Assembly (NCBI GenBank): GCA_019009955.1
Contig: CM032228.1
Span: 176,494,001-176,558,000, forward strand
DNA: 64,000 bases
From: Riptortus pedestris
Taxonomy: Eukaryota > Arthropoda > Insecta > Hemiptera > Alydidae
Direction of reading: 5' to 3'
The notes under the pieces were generated by a model. It had not been told where the DNA came from, searched no databases, and worked only from the letters and a program-made list of their open reading frames with translations. The translations under genes were made by a program, and so were the position numbers. Positions 11,301 to 23,929 of the stretch are shown one piece after another (the first letter of the stretch is position 1; every line of letters begins with the position of its first letter).

Positions 11301-14300
11301 AAGATGATTTAATTTATGTAACATTCTCTCTTTATATAAATTGTCTCCTACATTGCATATTGAATTAAAATTTAATAATAGAAAGTCTACATTTTCATGT
11401 GATTCGGTTAAAAATAATTTGAGTAATTATTATTCATAAAAAAAGTATACTGATTAGTTTTGAAGCCTAGTGAATCATGATATTAATGAAGACTTATATG
11501 ATGAAAGTGGTAGGTAATGAACTTACAATCAATGTATCACTGCATATTGTGATCATACGATTCAAGAGCCCCATTCATGTGTAATTGTTTCTCTATGTTA
11601 AGATCTAGCAGAATATTTGGATTCTTAACAAGTTCTTTTTTGTAGATATATGACTGAAATGATGATTGCAACAACAGGTGGCCTACAAGCACTTCAAAGG
11701 TCTGTGATATTTGCAAATTGCAGAGTTATGTGTAGTAATGCATTGTGTAGGTAAAGTGTCAAGTAAAAGTGTTCGGTGTGATAAATGTTATTTTTAAAAA
11801 AAATGTTTCGGTAGGTAGATACTTCATCTATGGTTAGAATGCTTGTTTCTGTGGTTTAACCTAATCTCCTGTATATATAGCCTTTATAACTGAATGTTCA
11901 AGACCATTCACTACTACTCAACTTTGTAATATATTAGTACCCCAAAATTGAAATTAACTATGTGAAATATTTTATTGTAATTTCAGTGTTCACCTATTGT
12001 AGTTCCTAAAATTTTGTTCTACCTTTCTTAATCATTGTAAAAAATTGGTGTTTGATAATCTCATAATGTATCTATCTACTTGAGTTCTCTTCATTTTTCT
12101 TCTTTTGTGGACTATTTCTATCTTCTGTGTTTCAATTTTCTTTTTTTGAACTTCTTTCACTTTTATTTAACATTTACTTTTCTCTAGCTGCTGCTACAAT
12201 TTTAATATCCAATACAACTCTGTTAAACAATGTTATGACTGAAACTACACTTACTCAAATTTGAAAAACCCATGGGGGTGTCAATTTCTGATGGCTTCAT
12301 CGAAATACAAGTTATTCTGTCCAAAAGCTTGAACATTGGTTCATGTAATGGTTTTTAAATAGTTCTCTTAGAGCGCTGCTGAATTTTTGTATACATAACA
12401 AATTAAAAACATTTTTTTAATGAAAAAATATTAGCTTGGCAAGAGCTTATTATACACAAATATAACTGAATGGCTCATTAAAATTATCAAATTATTTGCA
12501 AAATATATTACGAACGACAATCACTGAATCAAAATGGAATTAAATAGACTAGCAGGTTTTTTATATGAACCGAGTAAACAATTAAATTGGATCAACGTAT
12601 GGTTGCTGGAGCTGGTCTTAAGGCGAATGGGATAAACGGAAGACAACCTAAGGGACTCTTTTTAGTTATACCTTGGAATAACATAAATAAAATCATTTTT
12701 ATTTTCATTCCTTTTGAAATGTGTCTTTCTTAATTATGCTAATTCTCATTAAAAAAGGGTTATAATTTTTGAGCTTTTAATTTAGTTGAAAATAGAATTT
12801 TATCAGTTTATGAATGAAAGAAATTATGGGGAAATTTTCACATTTTTCATTGTTTCTTTTAAAAGGCATCAAAATGTATAAAGTGCTACATATTAATAAA
12901 AAGCCATTGCTGGTCAGGCCTAATAGGAGGGGAAAACAAAAAACAAACACGATGTTTCATGTGAACTTGAATTATGTTATTTAATTAAAACCTGCGACGT
13001 TCATCCCTGACAAAAAATAATTAGAATGTAAATAATAATGATAGAATTCAGCGTGACCTTTAAGAGAGGGGTGGAATATTATTGATAAAAATGTAATAAA
13101 GGCCACTCCCACTGAAAGCTTGAAACATCATTAGTACTAAAAATGTTGCTCGTTCAAATTCTTTCCTTTTAGTTATTAAACGTTGATAATTAACTCCATT
13201 GCTCCAGAAGTGGAATGCTATTTATAGCCGATCTGGAATGAGTTGGTGTAGTTTCAGCAGAGGCTCAAATAACCTCACACATTCCGATCAAATCTATTGT
13301 ATTCCTATACCTCTCTTCCCTTTTCACTACATTCAATTGAACGCACGCTAATTGCACGGTATTACATCAAAGACTAGCATGTTCTCGATATAAACTTCAC
13401 AACACTATACTTTAATAACTTTCAAAGCCTGTTCCTTAAACATACATCCAACATAATATCTCAACAAAACAACAACAATCGATGTTGCTGGCAGTTGCTG
13501 ATTTTTGAATTGTGCTTTCCGTTTTCGGTGTTTTCAATATTTCCACTTTCTATCTTGATGTTAATTTGCTTATAGATAGATATTAGTGTTCAAATGTTTC
13601 AATGTTTTAGTGTTACTGATGGGAAAATCCATGCATTTTTATATTTAATCATTACAGTGTCAAAAAATATGAATACTTTCCATTTGTTGCTTGTGTGACT
13701 GTATGTGCTTGTGTGCGTGAGTACATGTGTGCGCGTGCGTGCCTGTACGTGGTGCATTTTAATGTTTGGGGAACACTCCCAATATGGTTATTTAATTTGA
13801 ACTCATCACATAGCACATAATTGTTTTAATACAATAGAATTTTTTATAGGTCGAAAATCAATCGCTGGAATGAACTTGTATTTAAATAACATAGGAAGAG
13901 AAAATTCAACATCATAAAAAAAAAAAATTAAATAAAGAGGTCCTTCCTGACTCATGTAAGTCCAGAACATTTGGTTAACACCTACGATGTAGATTATGTA
14001 CGTAGCCAGATAATGCCCATCGTTAGATAGTTTATTAAGGCTCCTCGGCACCGGTTTTATAACAAATTTCGTTTAAAGTGGTTTCATTTTATCTGTGGCA
14101 TGCAACGCTCCCTGCCCCCTTTGTTGTAGGTCTTTCTCATGCAGAAGGTTAGGGAGAAAGCACTGAAGGTCCTCTTCCTTTACTTAAAGAAACATGAACA
14201 CCCTGTTGATGAAAGCAAAGTCATCGGTTACTGCAGCATTTACTCACAAACTTATACTATTAGAAGAAAAATTAATAATTTTTGGAATAAACAGCTTGCA

Positions 14301-14948
14301 TAATTTAGGTACTAATGTTCTGAATGTCTTATTGGAACATTTTATGTATCCTCTTCACATTACGAATTTTAAATCCTAATATTTCTTTGCCTTATTTACA
14401 AACCTGTAAAAAAAGAATTATTTGTTGCATTTCACCAATTGAAATCTAACTGTAATGGTACCAAATTACACCTGTTGTTATGAGAATACAAAGTTATGGA
14501 ATAATTTATGGGCCGTGCAAATGTCGACATTTGGAGTTTACGTTGTTTTACCTCTGTTTCATTCTTCCTAGTACAATAAGAAAGCATTAAGATATAATAA
14601 ACAATATGTAGAAAAGTTTGACGAGGGTCGCTGGCATATAATGTGATTTTTGTTCCAATAGGTCAAAACAAAGCAAGAAAGCTATTTGGAATTGATTATT
14701 CATGGAAAACGTTCTAGGTTGAAGAAATTTTCTAAAATACAGTTTTGCACGTTTTTTACAAACTTACTTGCTTTCTTTATTGTTGCATTTGTGAACTGAT
14801 CACTAACTTAGCGACATATGCTAAGTTTGATATTAAGTAAAGTGTGCAATGGTTCTCATGACTTTAATTTATCAGTTATATTGCATTTTCCAATTATACT
14901 TTTACGTAATTTATTTTGTTAGAGTATTCACATATGGTTATTAAGTTT
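8389..14948. other. AT-rich non-coding stretch
   Basis: Long unique AT-rich DNA with a decayed GT-rich patch at about 13689-13750. Open frames of 60-95 codons near 10487-10774, 10849-11115 and 13806-14051 are AT-biased, Lys/Asn/Ile-rich and unrecognised. I see no repeat family here. Confidence 0.5.
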
Positions 14949-15071
14949 TAGCAGATTTCCCTTAAGGGAAATCAGCTATTGAGGTTGTACTCATGACGGA
15001 ATTTTCGACATTTTTCTTCAAATGTCCATCGATCCTATCTAGTAGATGACGAAAATGAGGTCCGTTCAAAA

Positions 15072-15137
<66 letters not shown>

Positions 15138-15567
15138 CTGTTACCGCTCTAGCGGTCGCAATTTTTGTTTGATCGTCACCAAACTCGATATTTAGTCGTT
15201 TTATGTACAAAAAAAAAGATCAAGTTCGTTATCGCCTGAAATCGGATGAGTGGGAGAGGGGGTTTGGAGGGGAGGATTTTCGAAAATTCGAAATATCTCC
15301 GTTACTATGCGTCGGATCGAAAAATTGTACAGAATCAATCTTATTGCAAATTAAATTTACTATAAATACATTAATTCTCTATCTTGAATATTAACCGAGA
15401 TATTTGCATTTTTATTATATCTGGGCGTATAACGGATGAGAGAGTTTCCCGCCAAAAGCTAGGTCAGCCGTTTCCTTAATTGTTTGGCTCTCGTGAAATT
15501 TGTTTATTCTAAAACTTCACGTGGGAAATCTGCTTAGTTTGCGCAGCCCCTGCGTGACGTACTTTTT
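14949..15567 (+). mobile_element. Family A element, complete short form
   Basis: The best complete copy. Its parts in order are: AGCAGATTTCCC within a perfect 20-bp palindrome (14954-14973); a conserved 'tcatgacg...gatgacgaaaatgag' segment; (TA)n; the GTCTGTTA/GCTCTAGCGGTCGC segment; the 'tctccgttactatgcgtcgg' core; AACCGAGATATTTGCATTTT; the subterminal repeat GTGGGAAATCTGCTTAG (inverse of the left one); the stem-loop GCGCAGCCCCTGCGT; and a final T-run. No protein is encoded. The plan of inverted subterminal repeats, an internal microsatellite and a 3' stem-loop is that described for DINE-1/Helentron-type elements; the classification is inference. Confidence 0.75.
15075..15133. repeat. (TA)n inside family A
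   Basis: It lies between GTTCAAAACTG and TTTGTCTGTTA, the fixed position of the TA tract in every complete family A copy. Confidence 0.95.
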
Positions 15568-16063
15568 AATGTTTTTTCTTTGTTAACTAACCGTTTTGGG
15601 AACAGTTATGATAATTTCATTATAGAAAAAAACATAGAAATAACGCTTATTATAAATGCAAAGGATAAAGCCATAATTTTGCAATGATAAATGTATTATT
15701 AAGTCTAATTTGTGGAGGACAACCCGTCTTGGGATTTGTCTGGCTATATTCACAGACCCATATATACATACAGTTATTTACGAAATCGAAAGAGTACAAT
15801 GTCCATTGAGTACCTACTCTTGGTTGCTAAAATATGTAATGGAACAACATCATTATGAACCTTTTCTAACACGTTGGGAATTGATAAATTTCATCTATGC
15901 AATATTGAAATACTCGATGACATTTTTATTCATTTCTTTCTCTTCCAGGAGAATATTTGGTATCTATGAATATTTTGCAGCACGTAATAGCATCTTTCTA
16001 CAAAGGTTTATGGCAGTATTACCCTTAATTCCTATCAAATACGAAAAATATTTAATTCTACAT

Positions 16064-16066
<3 letters not shown>

Positions 16067-16119
<53 letters not shown>

Positions 16120-16210
16120 TGTGTGTGTGTGTGTGCGTGCGTTTGCGTGTGTGTGTGTGTGCGTGTGTGTGTGTGTGTTGTGTGTGTGTGTGTATGTGTG
16201 TGTGTGTGTA
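16067..16210. repeat. Compound (TA)n(GT)n microsatellite
   Basis: About 25 TA units followed by an interrupted GT array with GC substitutions. Confidence 0.95.
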
Positions 16211-17178
16211 TTTGTTTCTCTATTTTTAGTTACATAATATTCCTTTAATCAAGGTGAACAGTGGCCTACGATTGTATATTAAGTAACAAATTATAGGAAC
16301 TAAATGTGAACAAACATGTAAGTTACAAAAACAAACTAATAACCAGTCAGATATGAATTAAATTTATATATTTTTAACACTTCCAGAATACGATAAGTAA
16401 CTATAAAAACGTTCAGTGTACTTAATAACTTCAAAAATCAATATTGAAAGAAAATTACTTATATAAATTGGATTGCTTTATTCATCGGAAAAATGGAAAT
16501 AGAAATGGAAAATCTAAATCCAAAATCCCATAAGCCGAGACCTGATATTACAGGGATATATAAAGATGACGGCTGCCTTCATGTCTTTATATCCGTGATA
16601 TTGGAATAAAATATCGAGGTAAAAATATTTTGAAGGGGGAAAGAAAGGAATCGAGATCTGATTCTGGGGAAAGATTCCCCGTCACTCCCAATCAATAACC
16701 TTCTATCGGAGTGTAATGTTAGGTTTCAGAACATACCCCCCCCCCCACCTTTTATACTTCTATTTATTTGCGAGTCTTATAAATTATTTTGCCATGAATT
16801 TCGTAAACGTATGAAAATATAACTATAAAATCAGGCTGATTATCATTTTTCCAAGAGAATAAATTTATAATTCAGAATAACAAAGAGCATTTTTTACCTT
16901 ATACTTTTCTTTTTTGTACTTCGAAAATTATTTTAGACTGACATTATGTATTAAAAATTCCTTGCGTTACTTGATATAATATATAAATTTGGCGGTAATA
17001 AATTTATTTCACCATTCTAAATTCAAAGAAATTAACATTGAAAATCTCCAGTGTCTGTGTTATTATCAATCAAAAACGAATTATCTCAATCATTTTTAAG
17101 CAAACTATCCCAAGGTTCAACATACTTATATGTGAATTCAAATTTCAAAATACATGTTGGAGTAATTTATTAAGTTTC

Positions 17179-17181
<3 letters not shown>

Positions 17182-17253
<72 letters not shown>
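17182..17253. repeat. (TA)n microsatellite
   Basis: About 36 uninterrupted TA units. Confidence 0.95.
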
Positions 17254-17257
<4 letters not shown>

Positions 17258-17981
17258 TTCATTATTATTCGTTTTGTCCAGAAACTTTTTGAATTACCAA
17301 ATATTACGAGGCTTGTAGGTGATCCTTAAAATTCGTTAAAAATTAAAAAATGTTTTATATTAATATTAATGGATTGAATATTCTAAACATGCGTTATTCA
17401 CTTTACTACCACCGCCAGGAGTGGGAGTTTACTTGTAATTCAGAACATATAATCATCAATTTCTTCCATAAAAAAGGGTTTATTGGACAAATGGGAACAG
17501 GTTTCTAGGTACGAATGGGATCCTGAGCAATAAAGCCCATCTGTCTTTGAAACAGAGAAAGACTTGCTGAAGCTGCTTCCACTATCTGAAGAGAGATCCT
17601 GAAGATATATATACTCCCAGATGAAGTTTCTTTGAATGGATGAGTGGAATACTATGGAGCATTCATGAAAGGTTTGAAAATAATCAAGTTTACTAGGGAA
17701 TAAGTGAGAGCTGAATCTTGGCACTGGGATCTTATAGCTATAGAAATTGTCGTTAATGGAAACAATATCGATTTCATGTTTCTAGGGTACATTTTTCAAA
17801 ATGTAAAAAGACCACTCGTTTATTGTGTGGCCTCGGAAAAGCGTTTTTTTTTTTTTTTTTTTTTTTTAAGAATTTCTGATTTGTTGGTAAGATGCTCGCT
17901 TTAATGAGCAATGAGGCTGGAGTAGAGAGCAGATGCATCCACGAAGCTGGGTGCGCGCGTGTGTGTGTGCGTGTGTGCGTT

Positions 17982-18077
17982 TCTTGTGTTAACGCTCTAG
18001 AGGTCGCTATTTTGTTTGATTGTAACCAAACATGTTATTTAAACATTTTGAGCAAAACTAATGATCAAATTCGCTAA
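17982..18077 (+). mobile_element. Family A fragment next to a (GT)n array
   Basis: GTTAACGCTCTAGAGGTCGC, then the 'ttgtttgat.gtaaccaaac' and 'atgatcaaattcg' segments, match the part of family A just right of its TA tract. The tract itself has been replaced by a GT-rich stretch on the left, and the fragment ends in the (GT)n array at 18078. Confidence 0.7.
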
Positions 18078-18082
18078 TGTGT

Positions 18083-18152
<70 letters not shown>
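18078..18152. repeat. (GT)n microsatellite
   Basis: A near-perfect run of about 37 GT units with one early GA interruption. Confidence 0.95.
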
Positions 18153-18155
<3 letters not shown>

Positions 18156-19056
18156 GCTATTGCAATGAAGATGTCCGTTTCTCTTTATCATCATCTCTTA
18201 TATGTATAGCAAATATTCCTAAATGATCCGGGGATGTCGTTTCAATTGCTTAAAAGTCACTACACTGGATAATTGTTTATTTCATTTATGATTAGCTATT
18301 GAACTTTTGAAAATATGGTTCCATTGTATACAGATGTAAATTATTTATAAAATACAAGTATTTTTATAACACAATTTGAAACGTCAAACTAACAAATGTA
18401 AACAAACATAACTAAGATGCTTATTACGAGGAAGAAAATCAAATTTAACAGTATGTAGTTCATAACGCAATCATTAAATCTGGGGAATTTTATCATTACG
18501 TTAAAAAATTTCCATATATTACAAAAGATTATTTTGTAGGAAAATAGCATAAGAGAGATAATATGATACCGTCATGTGTGATGAAACTACTAAAAATATT
18601 GCGTTTCGTGAATAAAAAAATAAAATTTACTGAAACTAAACGTGTTCTTAGAACAAAATTAATAATTAAATGTTTGCTCGTGAGGTTTACCGTAAACGTC
18701 TTGGAATTTACCCAATAAAGAAAAAGACAAAATTAAATTTACCTCCAAACATATCCGTAAAAGCCAAAAGGAAGACGACTTAAATTCCAAGTATTCCAAG
18801 AATGCAATCTTTGTTAAATCTAGGTTCAGAGATTAAAGGAATGTGGTATGGAGAGAGTGCATAGGTTGAACAAATTACAAAAGAAAGAAATATTCAACTC
18901 GTCTGATTTTCCTGAAAACCTAAAGAAGTACTTTCGTAATAAATAGGGCTCACTGTGAATAGTAATAAACTTTTTAACGTTGACGTAAAGACAAAATTCT
19001 AGTTTTGAAGTTGGCATTAACAAGTAAAGCCATTTGAAAGGCTAAAATGGTAATCA
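18153..19056. other. AT-rich stretch, nothing recognised
   Basis: No open frame with recognisable content and no repeat family were seen. Confidence 0.5.
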
Positions 19057-19863
19057 TAAAGTCCGTTACGGCTGCGTAAACTAAGCAAATTTCCCACGTG
19101 AAGTTTTACAATAGAGAAATCTGCATACTGGTAACTCTTAACACCCCGTGAGTAAATACAAACAGTTATGAGAAACCTTTCAATTAATTTCAATAAGCTT
19201 CCATCGGTAACGGCTTCTAATTTGTAAACAAATAGGTCTGCCAACTTTTCAGAGCTGATGGATATTCATATTCTTCAATGGAAAGATAAAAAAATACTGA
19301 TATATATCTGAATATAACAGATTCACTTTATTGCAAATTATTTCTATATCTAGTACTGCAATTTATAATGAATAAGAATAATTTATATTTTAATGACTCA
19401 AATTTAGTATATTGTAGTAGTCCAAGAACTAAAGAAGGGAGGGTCAACAGAACGTATTTGCATATATCTCACAAAGTAAAAGCATACACGAGTCTCTAAA
19501 CAAATTTCACTAGAGCAGAACAGTTACGGAAACAGCCGACCTAATTTTTGGCCGAACCTCACGTACCGTACCGACAATAGCCGATCTTATCTCGTCCTTT
19601 ATCCGGATACTCTTTATAAAAATGCAAATATCTTGGTTAATATCCAAGATCACGAATAAATGTATATGACAATATTTATAGTTAATTTAATTTGAAATAA
19701 TATTGACTCTATACAAGTTTTCCACCCGACGCGTAGTAACGGACATTTTTCGAAAATCCTCTCCTTAACCCCCCCCCCCTTCCACTGGTCCGATTTCAGC
19801 CATTAACGAACTTTATCTTTCTTTTTACATAAAACGATTAAATATCGAATTTGGTAACGATCA

Positions 19864-19907
<44 letters not shown>

Positions 19908-20026
19908 AACGGACCTCATTTTCGTCATCTCCTGGTTGGGTCAATTCATATTTGAAGAAATTTTTCAAAAATCGCTTCATTAGTTCGACCTCAATAGCTG
20001 ATTTCCATAAGGAAAATCTGCTAAAA
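19057..20026 (-). mobile_element. Family A element, complete long form
   Basis: Read on the minus strand it starts with GCAGATTTTCCTTATGGAAAT (a decayed left palindrome) and ends with the subterminal repeat, the stem-loop remnant and GTAACGGAC. It contains the conserved core, (TA)n at 19868-19902 and an extra segment of about 350 bp between the core and the terminal repeat that the short copies (14949, 49777) lack. The same extra segment occurs in the 36.3, 53.2 and 58.9 kb copies, so there are at least two subfamilies. Confidence 0.75.
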
Positions 20027-21221
20027 ATATGAAAAGAACAAAGCAATAACTTCTCAAATAATATTTCTGTGTATATATTATTAGGATAGAATTAAGGACT
20101 CTGACTTAACATATAGAATTAATTTAACATCTCGGTCATATACTCAATTTGTCGATCAATGGCCAAACAATTCATTGATATATTTTCTTTAAATAAACAT
20201 GTACATTTCGGTTGAAGATTATAAATATTTAATCTTAAACGAACGTGACATTTGAAAGTGGAACGTAAGCTAACCTTTGTCATAACAATTGTAATAAAGA
20301 AGTGAAATTAAGTGAATTAACCTTTCCTGTGATTTGGCCAAGAAAAATATCAGTAAAAATCTAAAACAAATTGAACTTTGAGTGACTTGTTAATGAGTGT
20401 TAAACATTATGAGCAATATTTAAACACGTATTCATTTTATCAAAATTTTATAAAGAATTCAGAAACCAGAGACATAATACAATTTAATTTACGAATATTG
20501 TTTCGGAGACGATAGGTATAACGTAGCTGGATTCATTTACAGTATACACAAACTGCCAATCAATAAATTGTGCCAAAGGGAGACAGGAGTAGGTTACACC
20601 CTGCCACTGGAGAGCTTAGCCAAAGCAAACGTTGTGGCCAAATTGATCTCCGGGATCAGGTATAATCTGAATAGCAATGAGATTCCACGATGAGGAGTTC
20701 TGATCTAGTTCTACCTAAGGGCTTTTCCGTTAAGGGTAGCTATATTATATGATTTGCATAATGGTTCCATCACATTACATTAAACATTAATTTGAATTTT
20801 GAAACGAAAAAAAAAATGATATTGCATAGAATTTATAAGTGTCATGCTCCTTAATCATGCACAATTTTAACATTTAAAAAAACTGGTTGCTTAAAAAATA
20901 TTTACCATCAAATTTAGAAAAGTGTGTATATATGAAAGAGGTACCGTGTATAAGCGATAACTTTTTTTAAAAATAAATAAATATTACAATCACGAGGAAG
21001 AAACTTTTTAAATCATTAAAAACGCAAATCTATGGGTTTTGTTTTATTTTGATATAAGAAAATAAAGAGTTAGAGTAAAATTAATGGTTGATATCAACTA
21101 ATCCCAATTCTACTCAACAAATTATCATGTTTAAGCTTATTACAGCATATATTTAAATTTATTAATTACATGTACACTTATATTTATTGAAAATACATTT
21201 GGCTCTGTATTGTTTTCTTAT
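20027..21221. other. AT-rich stretch, nothing recognised
   Basis: A slightly GC-richer patch near 20570-20720 has no open frame and no similarity to the other repeats in this window. Confidence 0.5.
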
Positions 21222-21300
21222 TTATTAAGGTTCACTTTTATGCTAAATTGGGACAGATTATCTACAGGCTGCTGAGTTGGGTTAAGGATTTGTGGCAAAC
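21222..21300 (-). mobile_element. SINE 3' fragment
   Basis: TTTATTAAGGTTCACTTTTA, then AATTGGGACAGATTATCTACAGG, is the reverse complement of the 3' half of the SINE at 22911-23130. The tRNA-like head is missing. Confidence 0.65.
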
Positions 21301-22910
21301 TAACTAAATGAAAGTTTTGTATTGATAACAGAATAATGTTTAGATATATTAGTAAATAAAATAAATGATCTTCTGAATTAACAATTAGTTTTAAGGTTTT
21401 TTATAATACTGCTACTCACTACAGTATTAAATCGTATTTCAATATAATAATGTACAGGAATATTTTGACTTAGATAAGAGAAAGACTCTCCGGACAGGAA
21501 ATCCAGCACTGGCCTGATAAGAAGCATGTAGATGGTTTGATGTGTGCAACTTTTATCATAAAACCAGCTCTCGGAAGTATCTCCATTATTCTGCGCATGA
21601 TTCACCCTTGTAATAAATGAATGACACATATCATTCTTTTAGTATTGCCAGGTAAACTTTTTTGTGTGTTTTTAAAGGGAATGTAGAAAGTGAGGTTTCA
21701 AGATGTAATGGTGTTTATAGTACTACCATTTCAAAACGTTTCTGATTAAGTATTTTAAGGATCTTCTTAAAAACAAAATACGGAAACTAGGGCTAGGAGT
21801 GGTTGGCAAAAAGGGAAACGTCCGGGGGATAAATAGTCTAGGCTCACGTCGATATAAAACTTGGAGCACGAGAACTTAAGTCAGCTACGACGTGGTTGAG
21901 CAAAGTTGAAAACTCCAAGTAGAAAAGCTGTGGGACAACGACCAGCATCTGAGCAAACTCGATGGTTGATATACAAAAAAATATGGGTGAAGCAGGAGAC
22001 ATTATGTTCTATTATATCCTAGACTAGAAGTTTAAGTTATATTTTGATATGTTTAAAACAAGGCCAATAATGACATGTCTTCTTGTTTGCCTCATTTCTT
22101 GAGATTGGGTTTTATAGTAAATCAAGTCCTGTACTATCATTTAGTAAATGGTATAATGGTCGTAAATCAACTTCACTAAGAGCATTATTAGATTAAAAGA
22201 GAAATGTTGACGTATTTTCCAATCTCTTCCCCACTCTGATTATTCAGGCATTCCAACAAAGGCTTGGCTCTTTGAGTTATTAGAATTTGGGTTTCATTTA
22301 GAGGTACGCATTTAATTTATATTACTGATACCTGCTCCCGTTGGATGGGGGTAATATAAAAGTTAAACGGTTAGTATAGTTTGATAAACATTGGAGACCT
22401 GAGTGCTTACTAACTAAAAGTTCAAAACTCGCACAAGGTCTAATAAATCGTTCGTAGAAGGATGGAACTCTAGTCAATTTTAGTAGATTGGACTATTTGT
22501 TGAATTGATTGAGTAGAGAGATAGTTCATCTTAAGCCAGTTAAATGGAAGGCTTCATTTCAAAAGGTAAATTCAGGTTGAGAAATAGCCTATGAGAAAGT
22601 TTTTGAAAAAGGGGGACCTTTCCCTGTGCAATGAATAATATAATGAGATAATGATAAGCTAGACAATAGAAAGGTTAACTTCAGAAGAACGCATTTCAAA
22701 CAACTTGGCTTCATAATTCGCAGATTCTGTACAACTCTAATCTTCAATTGATGTGAAGGCTTTAATATAAAGTAAAGGACATGCTCACACAGATAAGATA
22801 ACGTTTGATCTCTGAAATGCTGAACATTTATCTCATTTTAAATTTTCGTTTGAATCGACTAGTGAATGAATGACAAGGCAGTCAAAGTAACCAAAGATTA
22901 ATGTAAGTAA
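21301..22910. other. AT-rich stretch, nothing recognised
   Basis: Short unrecognised frames only (the longest, 21378-21629 on the minus strand, has no domain). No repeat ends were seen. Confidence 0.5.
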
Positions 22911-23130
22911 GGGGCTCAGGTTAGCCATGTGAGTTAAAGCGTTGTCCTTTATCTCACATGGTAAACCTAGAGTGGCGAGTTCGATTCATGCCTGGGCAGA
23001 GGAATTTATTTAGTGACGGAATTCATTAAATAAAATCCTTAGTCACACCCAGACTAGAAAAGGGTGATAACCAGTAGATAATCCGTCCCAATTACCCTCA
23101 GTTGCAGAAAGTAGACGTTAATAAATAATT
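22911..23130 (+). mobile_element. tRNA-like SINE, full-length copy
   Basis: The head GGGCTCAGGTTAGCCATGTG carries a box-A-like TTAGCCATGTGAG, and about 50 bases later a box-B-like GAGTTCGATTC. These are the internal promoter elements expected of an RNA polymerase III, tRNA-derived SINE. The body (TTTATTTAGTGACGGAATTC, CCCAGACTAGAAAAGGGTG, CCCAATTACC) and the tail GACGTTAATAAATAATT recur at 27388-27606 (minus) and 54148-54369. The source tRNA was not determined. Confidence 0.75.
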
Positions 23131-23695
23131 TAATTTTAATGTAAGTAACTTTTACATATACATAAATGTAAGTGACATAATGTTATGAAATCTGAAAAAA
23201 AAATGTTTGAATATATCGCGTGCGTGTTCTATCTCTATAATAATGGCATAAATCCCTAAATGAAAAATACCTAAAAACACTATAATACTATTATAGTGCA
23301 AACTTTAATCATATATTTAGTTAATTCTTTAATTACAACTCAATATATCTTAAAGTCAATTAATATTTAATGGAATTCAGAAATATTGCTTGCATTAATC
23401 TAATACTTGCTCTTCTATTGGTATTTTATGATAATAAAAGCAGTGCCTATAAAATTCAGTGGAGTGAATTACATGCGGGAAAGAGGCCATTAGCTTTAAT
23501 GTTGCTATCTCCATTCTGAACATGGTCTCTCCCAGCTATGAAGGGCCTAAGGCAATGTTCAGAGAATTCAGCCAATTTTCGCCTCCCACCCAATTCTCCA
23601 AGCATCTTCATGTAGTTTTGTCTTATTGAATCAGCATTTTTCTTATTCCCTTTAATTTTTAATAGACATACTTCTAAGTCCAATTTCCGTACATA
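23131..23695. other. Non-coding stretch with an unidentified minus-strand frame
   Basis: A 75-codon minus-strand frame (23683-23456) has balanced amino-acid use (ends IKANGLFPACNSLH) and lies just left of the MITE. I do not recognise it and see no neighbouring exon signals that support it. Confidence 0.25.
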
Positions 23696-23697
23696 TA

Positions 23698-23927
23698 CAG
23701 GGTGGGGCAGTCAAACGGCACTATTTTAGGTATTAAAATAACTTACACAGAAAATATTTTTAAGTAATATATTTCAACAATGAAGCCGCGCTGTTCACCG
23801 GTCCACTTCTCCATGGTTACTAACTTCCAAACGTCTAGAACATTCCGGTCACTGCTACTTCCCCCACCATACACCTCCTCTACTACACTGGCTTTGTTAA
23901 ATCGTGCGGTTTGACTGCCCCACCCTG
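23698..23927. mobile_element. Tc1/mariner-type MITE
   Basis: Terminal inverted repeats of 24 bp begin CAGGGTGGGGCAGTCAAAC on both strands with one mismatch (GGCAC versus CGCAC) and are flanked by TA on each side (23696-23697 and 23928-23929). The 230-bp body has no open frame. TA target duplication and a CAGGGTG start are typical of non-autonomous Tc1/mariner elements; the transposase source is not in the window. Confidence 0.85.
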
Positions 23928-23929
23928 TA

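Larger units (their letters stand above)
15568..17981. other. Non-coding stretch rich in microsatellites
   Basis: It holds (TA)n followed by (GT)n at 16067-16210, a C-run at about 16738-16748, (TA)n at 17182-17253, a poly-T of about 22 at 17846 and a GT/GC patch at about 17951-17980. A frame open from 15710 has about 119 ordinary residues (rich in Phe, Tyr and Ile) before running into the TA and GT repeats; I do not recognise it. A Ser-rich minus-strand frame at 17440-17724 is also unrecognised. Confidence 0.5.

Noticed and set aside
15710..16237. 175-codon open frame on the + strand, the longest in the window
   Set aside because: The last 50 or so residues are translations of (TA)n and (GT)n repeats. 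The first part has no recognisable domain or splice signals.
22911..23000. tRNA gene
   Set aside because: Box-A and box-B-like motifs are present but the cloverleaf is not closed and the sequence recurs as a dispersed repeat, so it is a SINE head.
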